Shown: one piece after another, positions 4,605 through 11,499 of the stretch
How the letters are laid out: every line of letters begins with the position of its first letter
Position numbering within the stretch: the stretch's first letter is position 1
NCBI GenBank assembly: GCA_002331335.1
Contig: DCZO01000013.1
Location: 46,722-65,373, forward strand
Origin: Nitrospira sp. UBA2082
Lineage (GTDB): Bacteria; Nitrospirota; Nitrospiria; Nitrospirales; Nitrospiraceae
Length of the DNA: 18,652 nucleotides
Direction: 5' to 3'
The notes under the pieces: generated by a model
What the model was told of the DNA's origin: nothing
The model's input: the letters and a program-made list of their open reading frames with translations, nothing else
Databases searched by the model: none
Made by a program: the position numbers and the translations under genes

Positions 4605-7220
4605 ATGGTCTCCTTCATCAAAGTCCTGTTCTTGATTCTTGCCGCGCATGTGACGCAGCGTCCGCTGCGGACATTGCTGACGATTACCGGGGTTGCGCTC
4701 GGTGTCTCGGCCTCCGTGGCGGTTCGTACCGCTAACGTCGACGTCCTGCACTCATTTGAACAAACCGTCTTGACTGTGGCGGGACCGACCACACTGGAAA
4801 TTTCCGGGGGCGAATTGGGACTGGACGAACGGCTGATCACGGCTGTGCGAAACGTTCCCGGTGTCACGGCGGCCTCTCCGGTGATTCTTCAGACGGCGGT
4901 CAAGACAGGCGACGGATCGTCAAGCCGGGCGATCCAGGTACTGGGTCTGGATTTACTCGCCGAGATCGATTCACGAGGGTTTCGCATCGGTCGCCAGCCG
5001 ACCGAACGCCGGTGGGAGACCATGCTTGATTCCAATGCGGTGCTGTTGGGGCGCAAGCAGGCGGCAGAATGGCATCTGTCGGTGGGCGATACGGTCGATT
5101 TCTTAGTCGGGCCCGGTATGGTGACCTGCCGGGTTTCGGGGATTCTGGAAGATGCCTCCGATCGGACCTCGTCCTGGGATCGCTTGGCGGTCATGGATAT
5201 CGCGGCTGCACAAGTCACGTTCGGCATGGTGGGTCGTCTGGATCGAATTGATCTCCTCACCGAAGAGGGGAGGCCGGTGGAAGACATTGCGCAAGCGGTA
5301 CGAGCGATCGTGCCGCCCCATGTCGTCGTCGAGCGGCCGACGAGCCGGACCAACCAGGTCGAGCAGATGTTGCGGGCATTCCGACTGAACCTCACCGTGC
5401 TGAGCTGGGTGGGGCTTCTGGTCGGAATGTTCTTGATCTACAACACGATGGCATTCGCCGTGGCGCAGCGCAGACGCGAGATCGGAATTTATCGTGCGAT
5501 CGGGATGACTCAAACACGTGTGGCGATTCTGTTTCTCGCTGAAGCCGGGGTGTTGGGGTTGGTCGGAGGCGCACTGGGCAGTGCAACGGGATTTGTACTG
5601 GCTCGGCAACTGACCGCGCTCCTGAGCCGGACCATCTCGGACCTCTATGTTCCTGTGGGGTCGGAGGGCGGCCAGGGGATCGACTCCGGCTGGTTGTGGA
5701 CGTTGTCGCTCGAAGGCCTTGCCGTGGGGTGCCTTGTCTCTATGGTAGGCGCCATCGGGCCGAGTCTGGATGCAGGCAGGACGGCACCGGCTCGTGCGTT
5801 GGCGCCAGGAGATTATGAAGCAGGACGTCGATTGCAAGTCGGCGTCTTGAGTCTCGTTGGGGTCGGACTGCTTGCCGTGACGGGGGCCCTGAGTTTCGCT
5901 GGACCGGTGGATGGCGTGCCGGTACCGGGCTATCTGGCCACACTCTGTTTGCTGGCTGGATTATCCTGTGTCGCACCGATCTGCATTACCGGGTGGCCGC
6001 GGAGTAGCCGGCGGGGAGGGCTCAACCCTGAGATGCAGGGGGTGATGCGTGAAATCGCGGTCGATCATGCTTCACGCAATCCGGGCCGTAACGGCGTCAC
6101 TGTCTCTGCATTGATGGTCGGACTGGCCATCATGATCGGGGTCTTGGTCATGGTCCGAAGTTTCCGCCATACGGTGGAAGTCTGGGTGGCCGAGACGGTG
6201 ATCGCGGATGTCGTGGTTGCCCCATCGCTCTGGCTGCGTGGAACGGAGGCTGGAAGCGTCGGCCGAAGCCTGCCGTCATCCTGGTTGGCCGTGCTGGCAT
6301 CGATTCCGGAGGTCTCGGCGGTCGATACCTATCGCGATGTCCGGGTCATGGTCAACGGTCAGCGCGTCGCGATTGTCTCGCGCGATTTGCGCCTGCATGC
6401 GCGATTGAGCCGGTATTTGGTGCGTCAGGGGGAGTCGGCGGAACAGCTCAATCGCGCAGCGGAGATCGGCGGGGTGCTGATTTCTGAAATCCTGGCCGGC
6501 AAACTCGGAGTGCAAGAGGGGGATAATCTTGAAATCGTGACGCCGGAAGGGGCGAGGAGCTTTCCGGTTGTGGCCGTCTTTTACGATTATGCCACCGACG
6601 GCGGGAAGATTCTGATGGATCGCGGCCTGTACCAATCGCTATGGCATGACGAACTCGTCACGGTCTATCCCGTCTATCTGGCCGCCGGCGTGGATCTCGA
6701 TCGGGTCAGAAATACGATGGCCGCCAGATTGCAGGACGCCGGGGGCGGCCGGTTTCCCCCGTTGCTGATCAGCAATGCCGAATTGCGGACAGAGATCTTA
6801 GAGATCTTCGATCGAACATTTCTGATGACCTACGTGCTCGAAGCCATTGCCGTTGTCATCGCGATGCTCGGCATCATCAATACGTTGGTGACATCGGTGT
6901 TGGAGCGAGGCCGGGAGTTTGCTACGATCCGGGCCATCGGCGCCAGCGGGGGGCAGGTGACGCAATTGGTATTGTGGGAGGCGGCCTACTTGGGTCTGGT
7001 CGGGATTGGGCTGGGTCTTGCCGGAGGAGGGGCGCTCTCACTGCTGCTGGTCAACGTCATCAACAAGCAGTCGTTTGGTTGGACCATTCAAATGATCATC
7101 CCTTGGGGGGGACTTGCGCAAGTGGTTGTTCTGGCAGGAGTAGCGACCCTTGTCGCCGGGTTTTTCCCAGCGCAGTGGGCTGCGCGACAGTCCGTAGCTG
7201 AGGGGTTGAGGGAAGAATAG
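4605..7220 (+). CDS. ABC transporter permease with two FtsX-like domains (YbbP-like)
   Basis: An 871-residue inner-membrane permease with about ten predicted membrane helices, near residues 20-40, 263-287, 308-335, 366-388, 412-432, 440-462, 500-518, 741-765, 790-817 and 835-857. Two large non-membrane domains lie at about 41-260 and 520-738. Each half has an FtsX core with the coupling pattern: QRRREIGIYRAIGMT (288-302) and LERGREFATIRAIGAS (766-781). This doubled architecture matches E. coli YbbP and similar exporters that work with a YbbA/LolD-type ATPase, here probably the product of 2582-3280. Export of a lipid or peptide is inferred; the substrate is unknown. An in-frame TAA three codons upstream fixes the start, and AAAGG lies only three bases before the ATG. 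A small membrane protein follows 28 bases downstream. Confidence 0.92.
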   Translation: MVSFIKVLFLILAAHVTQRPLRTLLTITGVALGVSASVAVRTANVDVLHSFEQTVLTVAGPTTLEISGGELGLDERLITAVRNVPGVTAASPVILQTAVKTGDGSSSRAIQVLGLDLLAEIDSRGFRIGRQPTERRWETMLDSNAVLLGRKQAAEWHLSVGDTVDFLVGPGMVTCRVSGILEDASDRTSSWDRLAVMDIAAAQVTFGMVGRLDRIDLLTEEGRPVEDIAQAVRAIVPPHVVVERPTSRTNQVEQMLRAFRLNLTVLSWVGLLVGMFLIYNTMAFAVAQRRREIGIYRAIGMTQTRVAILFLAEAGVLGLVGGALGSATGFVLARQLTALLSRTISDLYVPVGSEGGQGIDSGWLWTLSLEGLAVGCLVSMVGAIGPSLDAGRTAPARALAPGDYEAGRRLQVGVLSLVGVGLLAVTGALSFAGPVDGVPVPGYLATLCLLAGLSCVAPICITGWPRSSRRGGLNPEMQGVMREIAVDHASRNPGRNGVTVSALMVGLAIMIGVLVMVRSFRHTVEVWVAETVIADVVVAPSLWLRGTEAGSVGRSLPSSWLAVLASIPEVSAVDTYRDVRVMVNGQRVAIVSRDLRLHARLSRYLVRQGESAEQLNRAAEIGGVLISEILAGKLGVQEGDNLEIVTPEGARSFPVVAVFYDYATDGGKILMDRGLYQSLWHDELVTVYPVYLAAGVDLDRVRNTMAARLQDAGGGRFPPLLISNAELRTEILEIFDRTFLMTYVLEAIAVVIAMLGIINTLVTSVLERGREFATIRAIGASGGQVTQLVLWEAAYLGLVGIGLGLAGGGALSLLLVNVINKQSFGWTIQMIIPWGGLAQVVVLAGVATLVAGFFPAQWAARQSVAEGLREE

Positions 7221-7248
7221 GCATACCCGCTGTTCTATTCAAACGACG

Positions 7249-7425
7249 ATGAGTGCGACCGGCTCGATGTTCATCGGCATTGTGGGAGCGGTGGTGTTTC
7301 TGCTGGCAGTCTTTGCGTTTGGTCAGCGGAACTGGAAAAACGGTTGCGTCTGGCTGGTGATCGGCATAGGAATCATTGCGGTACTGACCTATCTGGATAA
7401 ACCGTCGTCGGCACCATGGCGGTAG
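7249..7425 (+). CDS. Small two-helix membrane protein, 58 residues
   Basis: The frame opens with ATG at 7249 and stops at 7423-7425. The product has a first hydrophobic span (FIGIVGAVVFLLAVFAFG, about 8-25), a short polar loop QRNWKNG and a second span (VWLVIGIGIIAVLTYL, about 34-49), then a short proline-containing tail. Both ends probably face the same side. I do not recognise a family. It lies 28 bases past the permease stop on the same strand, so it may be an accessory of that transporter. No clear ribosome-binding site is seen, so translation might depend on readthrough or coupling from the permease. The hydrophobic pattern and codon choice favour a real gene, but the evidence is modest. 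Confidence 0.5.
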   Translation: MSATGSMFIGIVGAVVFLLAVFAFGQRNWKNGCVWLVIGIGIIAVLTYLDKPSSAPWR

Positions 7426-7499
7426 GCAGCCCGGGTTGACTCGTGATATTCGTATCGCCGATAGACCTACTTGTGGGCATACCTCACTTGCCGGTCACC

Positions 7500-7553
7500 G
7501 TGTGTGCCAACCAGGGATAGGTTTCTGAGAGCCGCATCCTGGTTAGCACACAC
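7500..7553. repeat. Long imperfect inverted repeat, 16-base arms
   Basis: Arm GTGTGTGCCAACCAGG (7500-7515) pairs with CCTGGTTAGCACACAC (7538-7553) at 15 of 16 positions, with a 22-base loop. No T-run follows on either strand, so it is not a standard intrinsic terminator for the permease unit. It could be a structured RNA, a REP-like intergenic element or a binding site. Confidence 0.6.
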
Positions 7554-7647
7554 CCTCACTCCCAGGTCTTCCTCTGCGTGACCGATCCAGTATGCTCTGG
7601 TATGCCCTTTCAGCCCACGATCATCGAGTCAGCTCAACAGGCACGCG

Positions 7648-7782
7648 CTACTTTTTCTGCTCGTATGCTGCTCGAAGATCACTGGCTGGAGGGTGGGTAT
7701 TGCTCACATATGAAATCGCCACGTAGCTGAGAACCCCTGCTCCAACAATAATGCTGCCGAGATACAGCCAGATCTTATCCAT
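7648..7782 (-). CDS. Small single-span membrane protein, 44 residues
   Basis: A short frame with a very good start signal: AGGAGG stands five bases before the ATG at 7782, and the stop TAG is at 7650-7648. The product begins MDKIWLYLGS, continues with one hydrophobic helix (about residues 5-26) and ends in a polar tail, SDLRAAYEQKK. The pattern of short N-terminus, one helix and charged C-terminus suits an inner-membrane micropeptide. No family is recognised. It is preceded by an AT-rich promoter at 7910-7938 and a leader of about 120 bases, unusually long for so small a gene. It lies downstream of pilZ and the tRNA on the same strand but seems to have its own promoter. Confidence 0.62.
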   Translation of the reverse strand: MDKIWLYLGSIIVGAGVLSYVAISYVSNTHPPASDLRAAYEQKK

Positions 7783-7909
7783 GGCGTCCTCCTTGATTGA
7801 GAGTGATCCCCGTATGAGGTCTATGGGGGCTCAGGAGACTGATGAACGCGTCTCGGTGATCCATAGTGACCTCACCGGTGCATGGAGCGGTAGAACATCG
7901 ACAGCTAAA

Positions 7910-7938
7910 ATTGTATTGCGAGAATGCAAAAATTTAAA
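7910..7938 (-). promoter_or_regulatory. AT-rich promoter for the 44-residue membrane protein
   Basis: On the minus strand TTTAAA (7938-7933), a 17-base spacer and TACAAT (7915-7910) stand in the most AT-rich stretch of the surroundings. The predicted start near 7903 leaves a leader of about 120 bases to the ATG at 7782. Confidence 0.5.
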
Positions 7939-8025
7939 TTGGGGCAACTTCTTGCGGAAATCTTCCGGTGGCGGAATTCCACACTGTCGTGATGAGGGGT
8001 GGAGAGAGAAGAAGCGAAGCGTTCT

Positions 8026-8550
8026 TTAAGATCGGCTGCGGAAACTATCCAACGATTTGACCATATTCACAATGCGCGCCCGTGCATCCTCTGAGATCTC
8101 GGTGAATTGCACGCCCATCCCCGGATAGAACACGTGCCGTTCTTCCCGGGGTCGGATCCACGCCACTTTCCCTCGTGCGGTAATCGGCTGGGTTTGATCG
8201 TCAGGCAACACCAGTTCCAGCGAGAGGTCCGTCCCAATCGACTGCGGAGAGGTGGTTTCGATGAAAATTCCACCCCCTCCGATCTCACAGGTCACGCCGC
8301 TAAAGTCCGTACGACCTGACGCGGCGTAGCGAAGCTTTGCAGCCAGCTGACTGCGGGGATAATTTCGCACGGGCCGCGGCGTGCGGTCTGGTTTACTAAA
8401 ACCGTGGACGAAGTCAATGATCGCGTCCCACGGGATCGTCCCCAGGTGCTCATCGGCCTGGCCGATCACGGCCAGTGTTTCCGCCGCACTGTCGAGTTGA
8501 AGTGTCTTGCCTTGGTGTTTCGCTGAATGTCTGACAGGCAGCTGCACCAT
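8026..8550 (-). CDS. PilZ-domain protein
   Basis: A 174-residue soluble protein. Residues 60-165 form a PilZ-type beta barrel. The RxxxR arginine pair that grips cyclic di-GMP in true receptors is present as RNYPR (62-66). The second motif, usually (D/N)-x-S-x-x-G, reads CEIGGGGIFIE (88-98), with Glu for Asp and Gly for Ser, so binding may be weakened. The first 55 residues are a separate small domain with no recognised family. PilZ proteins link cyclic di-GMP to motility, exopolysaccharide or transcription; the partner here is unknown. The ATG is only 24 bases downstream of the tRNA-Met 3' end, with no evident promoter and a poor ribosome-binding site between. Confidence 0.83.
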   Translation of the reverse strand: MVQLPVRHSAKHQGKTLQLDSAAETLAVIGQADEHLGTIPWDAIIDFVHGFSKPDRTPRPVRNYPRSQLAAKLRYAASGRTDFSGVTCEIGGGGIFIETTSPQSIGTDLSLELVLPDDQTQPITARGKVAWIRPREERHVFYPGMGVQFTEISEDARARIVNMVKSLDSFRSRS

Positions 8551-8574
8551 GGTGTGTGACTTCTGTTTTCGGTT

Positions 8575-8650
8575 TGGTGGCGGTGACCCGGATCGAACGG
8601 GTGACCCGCGGCTTATGAGTCCGCTGCTCTGCCAACTGAGCTACACCGCC
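8575..8650 (-). tRNA. tRNA-Met (anticodon CAT), elongator type
   Basis: On the minus strand a full 76-base cloverleaf folds. The acceptor GGCGGTG pairs with CACCGCC, followed by A73 and an encoded CCA. The D-arm is GCTC/GAGC, the anticodon loop is CTCATAA (anticodon CAT), and the T-arm ACCCG/CGGGT closes the loop TTCGATC. G1-C72 pairing and the lack of three G-C pairs at the base of the anticodon stem exclude the initiator. One anticodon-stem position, 31-39, is an A-G mismatch (GCGGA against GCCGC). A CAT anticodon can also belong to the lysidine-modified tRNA-Ile2; the acceptor stem lacks the GGCCCC-type start of that species, so Met is preferred. Confidence 0.92.
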
Positions 8651-8680
8651 ACGGTGAAGAGCGGGCGGAAAACGGATCCG

Positions 8681-8710
8681 ATCATAGCCGAAGAGCGACA
8701 GCCATGTCCA
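8681..8710 (-). promoter_or_regulatory. Promoter of the tRNA-Met gene
   Basis: On the minus strand TGGACA (8710-8705) and TATGAT (8686-8681) are 18 bases apart, each matching five of six consensus bases. Transcription would start near 8674, about 24 bases before the tRNA 5' end, leaving a short leader for RNase P to remove. Confidence 0.6.
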
Positions 8711-8799
8711 CCGTGTGCCTATCGGAATGTGGTCTCGATCTTCCGATGATCTCGTTGGAAAAACCTGGTAAGGTGTCTCCCTCCTGAGGGACGCCCACT

Positions 8800-9663
8800 A
8801 TGCTGATTGGTAAAGGAAGAAGTGTAGTAATTACTGGTGCCTCAACGGGCATTGGTGCGGCCTGTGCGCTGTATCTGGACCGGTTGGGTTTCACGGTGTT
8901 TGCCGGGGTGCGGAACTCCCAGGACGGGGCAACGCTCCAGCGACAAGGGGTATCAGGGCTGATTCCGCTTTTACTCGATGTGACCGATGAAGTGCTCATC
9001 AAAAAAGCTCAAGCCTTTGTTTCTGAGAAAGTCGGAAGTAATGGATTATACGGACTGATTAACAATGCCGGCATTGCGGTCGTCGGTCCTCTTGAAGCGG
9101 TGCCGATTCCGGATTTGCGGCGCCAGCTGGAGATCAACGTCATCGGACAAGTCGCGGTGACGCAGGCGTTTCTGCCATTGATACGGAAGGCGCGAGGCCG
9201 TATCGTGAACATGGGATCGATCGCAGGCCGCGGAGCGATGCCGTTAATGGGACCGTATGCGGCGTCGAAATTCGCGCTGGAAGCGATGACGGATGCCTTG
9301 CGATTGGAGCTTCAGCAATGGGGGATCGAAGTTTCGATCGTAGAGCCCGGGGCCATTGCGACTCCGATTTGGGAAAAATCCGGAAAGGATGCCGCGGATT
9401 TGGAAACGGCCATGCCGATGGAACTGCGCAGCATGTATGCCGCGGTGGTGGCTGCGGTCAGAAAGGTTGTCGGGGAAGCTGCCGAACGGGCCATTGCAGC
9501 CGACGCGGTCGCGCAGGCGGTGGAACATGCACTCACGGCCTCTCGCCCGAAGACCCGGTATCTTGTGGGGACCGACGCGAAACTCCGGGCGCTCATGATC
9601 AAGCTCCTGCCCGATCGGCTGTCCGATGCCGTGCTCACCTGGGCGCTCAAGTTGCCCCGGTAG
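8800..9663 (+). CDS. Short-chain dehydrogenase/reductase (SDR) family protein
   Basis: A 287-residue classical SDR oxidoreductase with a Rossmann fold. The cofactor motif TGASTGIG (12-19), NNAG (88-91), the catalytic Ser140 in the GSIAG segment, and Tyr153 and Lys157 in YAASK are all present, so it should be active. Arg38 after the second strand (FAGVRN) suggests preference for NADP(H). After residue 190 the C-terminal part has an Ala-rich helical region seen in single-domain steroid- or retinol-dehydrogenase-like SDRs. Substrate cannot be told. The ribosome-binding site GAGGGA lies eight bases before the ATG, within a small hairpin. The gene stands alone on its strand, divergent from the tRNA and convergent with the NTF2-like gene, 27 bases away. 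Confidence 0.9.
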   Translation: MLIGKGRSVVITGASTGIGAACALYLDRLGFTVFAGVRNSQDGATLQRQGVSGLIPLLLDVTDEVLIKKAQAFVSEKVGSNGLYGLINNAGIAVVGPLEAVPIPDLRRQLEINVIGQVAVTQAFLPLIRKARGRIVNMGSIAGRGAMPLMGPYAASKFALEAMTDALRLELQQWGIEVSIVEPGAIATPIWEKSGKDAADLETAMPMELRSMYAAVVAAVRKVVGEAAERAIAADAVAQAVEHALTASRPKTRYLVGTDAKLRALMIKLLPDRLSDAVLTWALKLPR

Positions 9664-9690
9664 GAAAGTTAGGCGGGTGATTGTTAACGG

Positions 9691-10185
9691 TCAAGGTTGG
9701 ACGAGCGACTGGCTAAACTGAGTGGATCGAAACGATTCGTGCCAGGACAGCAGCACCCAGCGTCCGTCACGACGCTCAAGCACACCGGTTTCCTGCATTG
9801 GAAGAACCATTCGTTTCAGTTGGTTCCCCTCGGCAACATAGCGGATGTAGTCGAGTTCCATGGCATACCAGGCCAGGTCGCCTTTACTCCACACCTTGAG
9901 TTCATGGATCGGGATTTCGAGCTTCTGCGCATTGACGAATTCATCCCGCAGCCCTCGCTCCAGTTCATCCCAGCCCACATATTTGCGGCCGGCAACCGCA
10001 TAGCTGATGATGTCGGCATCGTGGGCCATCATCCGGGAAAGCGTCGCCAGATCCTTTTCGGCATTCGCGCGAATCATTCGACGGATGGCGGATTCGGGAT
10101 CGGAGGGTTCTGCGGCGATCACCGTCGTGGCGGTGCCGATGAATAGGACCAGGCTCCACCAGGCGACATGTCTGAGACGGAACAT
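9691..10185 (-). CDS. Exported SnoaL/NTF2-like protein
   Basis: A 164-residue protein with an N-terminal signal peptide (MFRLRHVAWW, hydrophobic core, cleavage near VIAA at 22-25), so it is predicted periplasmic. The mature part follows the NTF2/SnoaL-like cone fold: a first helix pair (PESAIRRMIRANAEKDLATL), the D-I-I-S-Y strand, a WDELERGLRDEF helix, and strands ending in RRDGRWVLLSWHESF. Members of this fold are enzymes, binding proteins or association domains, and the exported stand-alone form has no assigned role. A TTGACA promoter lies 55-85 bases upstream and a strong terminator beyond it isolates the gene from its upstream neighbour, so it is probably monocistronic. Confidence 0.8.
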   Translation of the reverse strand: MFRLRHVAWWSLVLFIGTATTVIAAEPSDPESAIRRMIRANAEKDLATLSRMMAHDADIISYAVAGRKYVGWDELERGLRDEFVNAQKLEIPIHELKVWSKGDLAWYAMELDYIRYVAEGNQLKRMVLPMQETGVLERRDGRWVLLSWHESFRSTQFSQSLVQP

Positions 10186-10239
10186 GAAGGATTCTCTTTG
10201 GGTGACGGGTCCACGTCGAGAACGGCAAACGCAGCAGGG

Positions 10240-10268
10240 AACCTACAGGGCTTCGTCAGCGGTGTCAA
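10240..10268 (-). promoter_or_regulatory. Promoter of the NTF2-like gene
   Basis: On the minus strand a consensus TTGACA (10268-10263), a 17-base spacer and TAGGTT (10245-10240) preceded by TG. The -10 box is weak, but the -35 box and spacing are ideal, and the site sits between the upstream terminator and the ATG at 10185. Confidence 0.5.
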
Positions 10269-10314
10269 TTCAATGGAGACGGGGAATAGGACGGGACGGC
10301 ATGGGCTAAAAGCA

Positions 10315-10353
10315 CTTGAGGGGATTCCCACAAGAAGTGGAAATCCCCTCAAG
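10315..10353 (-). terminator. Strong intrinsic terminator after the 53-residue exported peptide
   Basis: CTTGAGGGGATTCCCAC (10315-10331) and GTGGAAATCCCCTCAAG (10337-10353) pair at 16 of 17 positions around a five-base loop. Only the minus-strand transcript is followed by T-rich sequence (TGCTTTTAG), and the stem begins 30 bases past the stop at 10384, so it belongs to that gene. Confidence 0.8.
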
Positions 10354-10383
10354 ACAACGAGCCTCGCCGAGATAAGAAGGAAA

Positions 10384-10545
10384 TTACTGGCCCGTCTCGT
10401 CTCCGTAGATCGTCTCAACTACTCGTGGAAGTCCGGGCTTCTTGTCCTTGCTCCCTTCCTTCGGGCTATCCCCCGCGAACGCCGGGGCGCTGAATGTCAC
10501 TGCCACTGCGACTGCCATCACAGCCATCAACATGCGCTTCATCAT
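10384..10545 (-). CDS. Small exported protein, 53 residues
   Basis: The frame starts with a double ATG (10545 and 10542). AGGAGG stands six bases before the first. It ends at TAA 10386-10384. The product opens with a classic signal peptide: MMKRM, an Ala/Val core and the cleavage site PAFA-GDS (after residue 24). That leaves a mature peptide of about 29 residues, Lys/Asp-rich at first and ending in VVETIYGDETGQ. No cysteines and no family are recognised. The strong ribosome-binding site, clear signal peptide and dedicated terminator 30 bases downstream make it a convincing small gene with its own transcript. Roles from envelope stress peptide to secreted factor are possible; I cannot choose. 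Confidence 0.75.
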   Translation of the reverse strand: MMKRMLMAVMAVAVAVTFSAPAFAGDSPKEGSKDKKPGLPRVVETIYGDETGQ

Positions 10546-10774
10546 GAGACCCTCCTATGAAGAAGAAATGATAATAATTGTGTGGTACTCATTGGACACC
10601 TTCCCGGATGTCCAGCAAAAGTAGTGCCGCTCTGCTCTATTCGTAAGATGAAACACAGACCAATGGGTAATCAGCAGGTTAGGAAATTCTTCTCTGAAGT
10701 TGCGAATTATTTATCCTGCGGGTGCTGTAGAAGAATGGGGCAGATACGACCAAACTTCCTCATTAATCGTGTCC

Positions 10775-11287
10775 TCAGTCGCACTGCTTAAACCTGGACT
10801 GCCGGCAACGCGTGACCAGCTCCTGCGCCTGCTCGATCTGCGCGGCAGTCATGTGTGCGCGCAGCTGGTCTCGACGCATCACGGCTGCCTTCCCTTCTTC
10901 GCCAGGTAACATCGCACCGGCGAGGTCATACCACATGAACGCGCGAACCAGGTCTTTCCGGACGCCCCGGCCCCGTTCGTACATCAGGCCTAGATTGTTC
11001 TGCGGACCCACGTAGCCCTGCGCCGCCGCCTTCCGAAACCATGTCAGTGCCGTCGGGTAATCCTGCCGGACGCCTCGTCCTTTTTCATGCATCAGGCCCA
11101 GATAGAACTGGGCCGATGCGACCCCTTGTTCCGCCAGGGGACTAAAAAGGCGAGCCGCCTGTGTGTACTCACCACGCTCATACGCAAATTCCGCCTCCTC
11201 AAGAGACTCTGCCGCCACAACGGACGGTAGACTTGTGCCTGCCGCACCGGTCAGAACCAACAGTAGTACACAGAACACACGCCACAT
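10775..11287 (-). CDS. Exported Sel1-like repeat (TPR) protein
   Basis: A 170-residue protein with a signal peptide (residues 1-26, core VFCVLLLVLTGAAG, probable cleavage at VVAA-ES). It has about three SEL1-type helical hairpins: residues 29-56, 57-91 (ASAQFYLGLMHEKGRGVRQD) and 93-127 (NNLGLMYERGRGVRKD). The repeated LGLMxExGRGVRxD core is diagnostic. After the repeats a basic C-terminal helix ends with Cys161 and Cys169, which could form a disulfide in the periplasm. SEL1 repeats mediate protein-protein contacts, and small periplasmic ones often serve as adaptors; the partner is unknown. It appears to be a single gene, its start marked by a weak GGCGGGTG site. Confidence 0.85.
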   Translation of the reverse strand: MWRVFCVLLLVLTGAAGTSLPSVVAAESLEEAEFAYERGEYTQAARLFSPLAEQGVASAQFYLGLMHEKGRGVRQDYPTALTWFRKAAAQGYVGPQNNLGLMYERGRGVRKDLVRAFMWYDLAGAMLPGEEGKAAVMRRDQLRAHMTAAQIEQAQELVTRCRQSRFKQCD

Positions 11288-11417
11288 CGATCACCCGCCT
11301 TTCAGCACTACACGGTTGCACTTAGTGTACTGCAAAGTCCGAGGCTAATACATCATTCCTGAGATGAGAGGAGAGCAGGGAGGGGGAGGCGGGGAAGGTA
11401 TTGGCTGCGAATATTAC

Positions 11418-11438
11418 TTCACGAGTCACGATTCACGT
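11418..11438. repeat. Three tandem 7-base units, (T/G)TCACG(A/T)
   Basis: Units TTCACGA, GTCACGA and TTCACGT follow each other without gaps in the region downstream of the YgiT-type gene. Function is unknown; it may be part of a dispersed intergenic element. Confidence 0.5.
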
Positions 11439-11499
11439 GTGGCTGAAAAGCGTGGCGGCGCTGGGAGGAGGCGACTGACTCACTTTGCCTATTGCGGGA

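Noticed and set aside
4209..4751. Long form (180 residues) of the LuxR-type gene
   Set aside because: The extra N-terminal part is Arg/His-rich and featureless, overlaps the start of the permease, and would lie upstream of the promoter at 4517-4545. The ATG at 4487 has AGAGGAG at ideal distance.
7751..8029. 92-codon plus-strand frame across the leader of the 44-residue gene
   Set aside because: No ribosome-binding site, no hydrophobic or domain pattern, and it overlaps a better-supported small gene on the other strand.
10600..10621. TGGACA-N10-TGTCCA palindrome upstream of the 53-residue exported peptide
   Set aside because: The arms are only six bases and no good promoter could be aligned with it, so it is not called as an operator.
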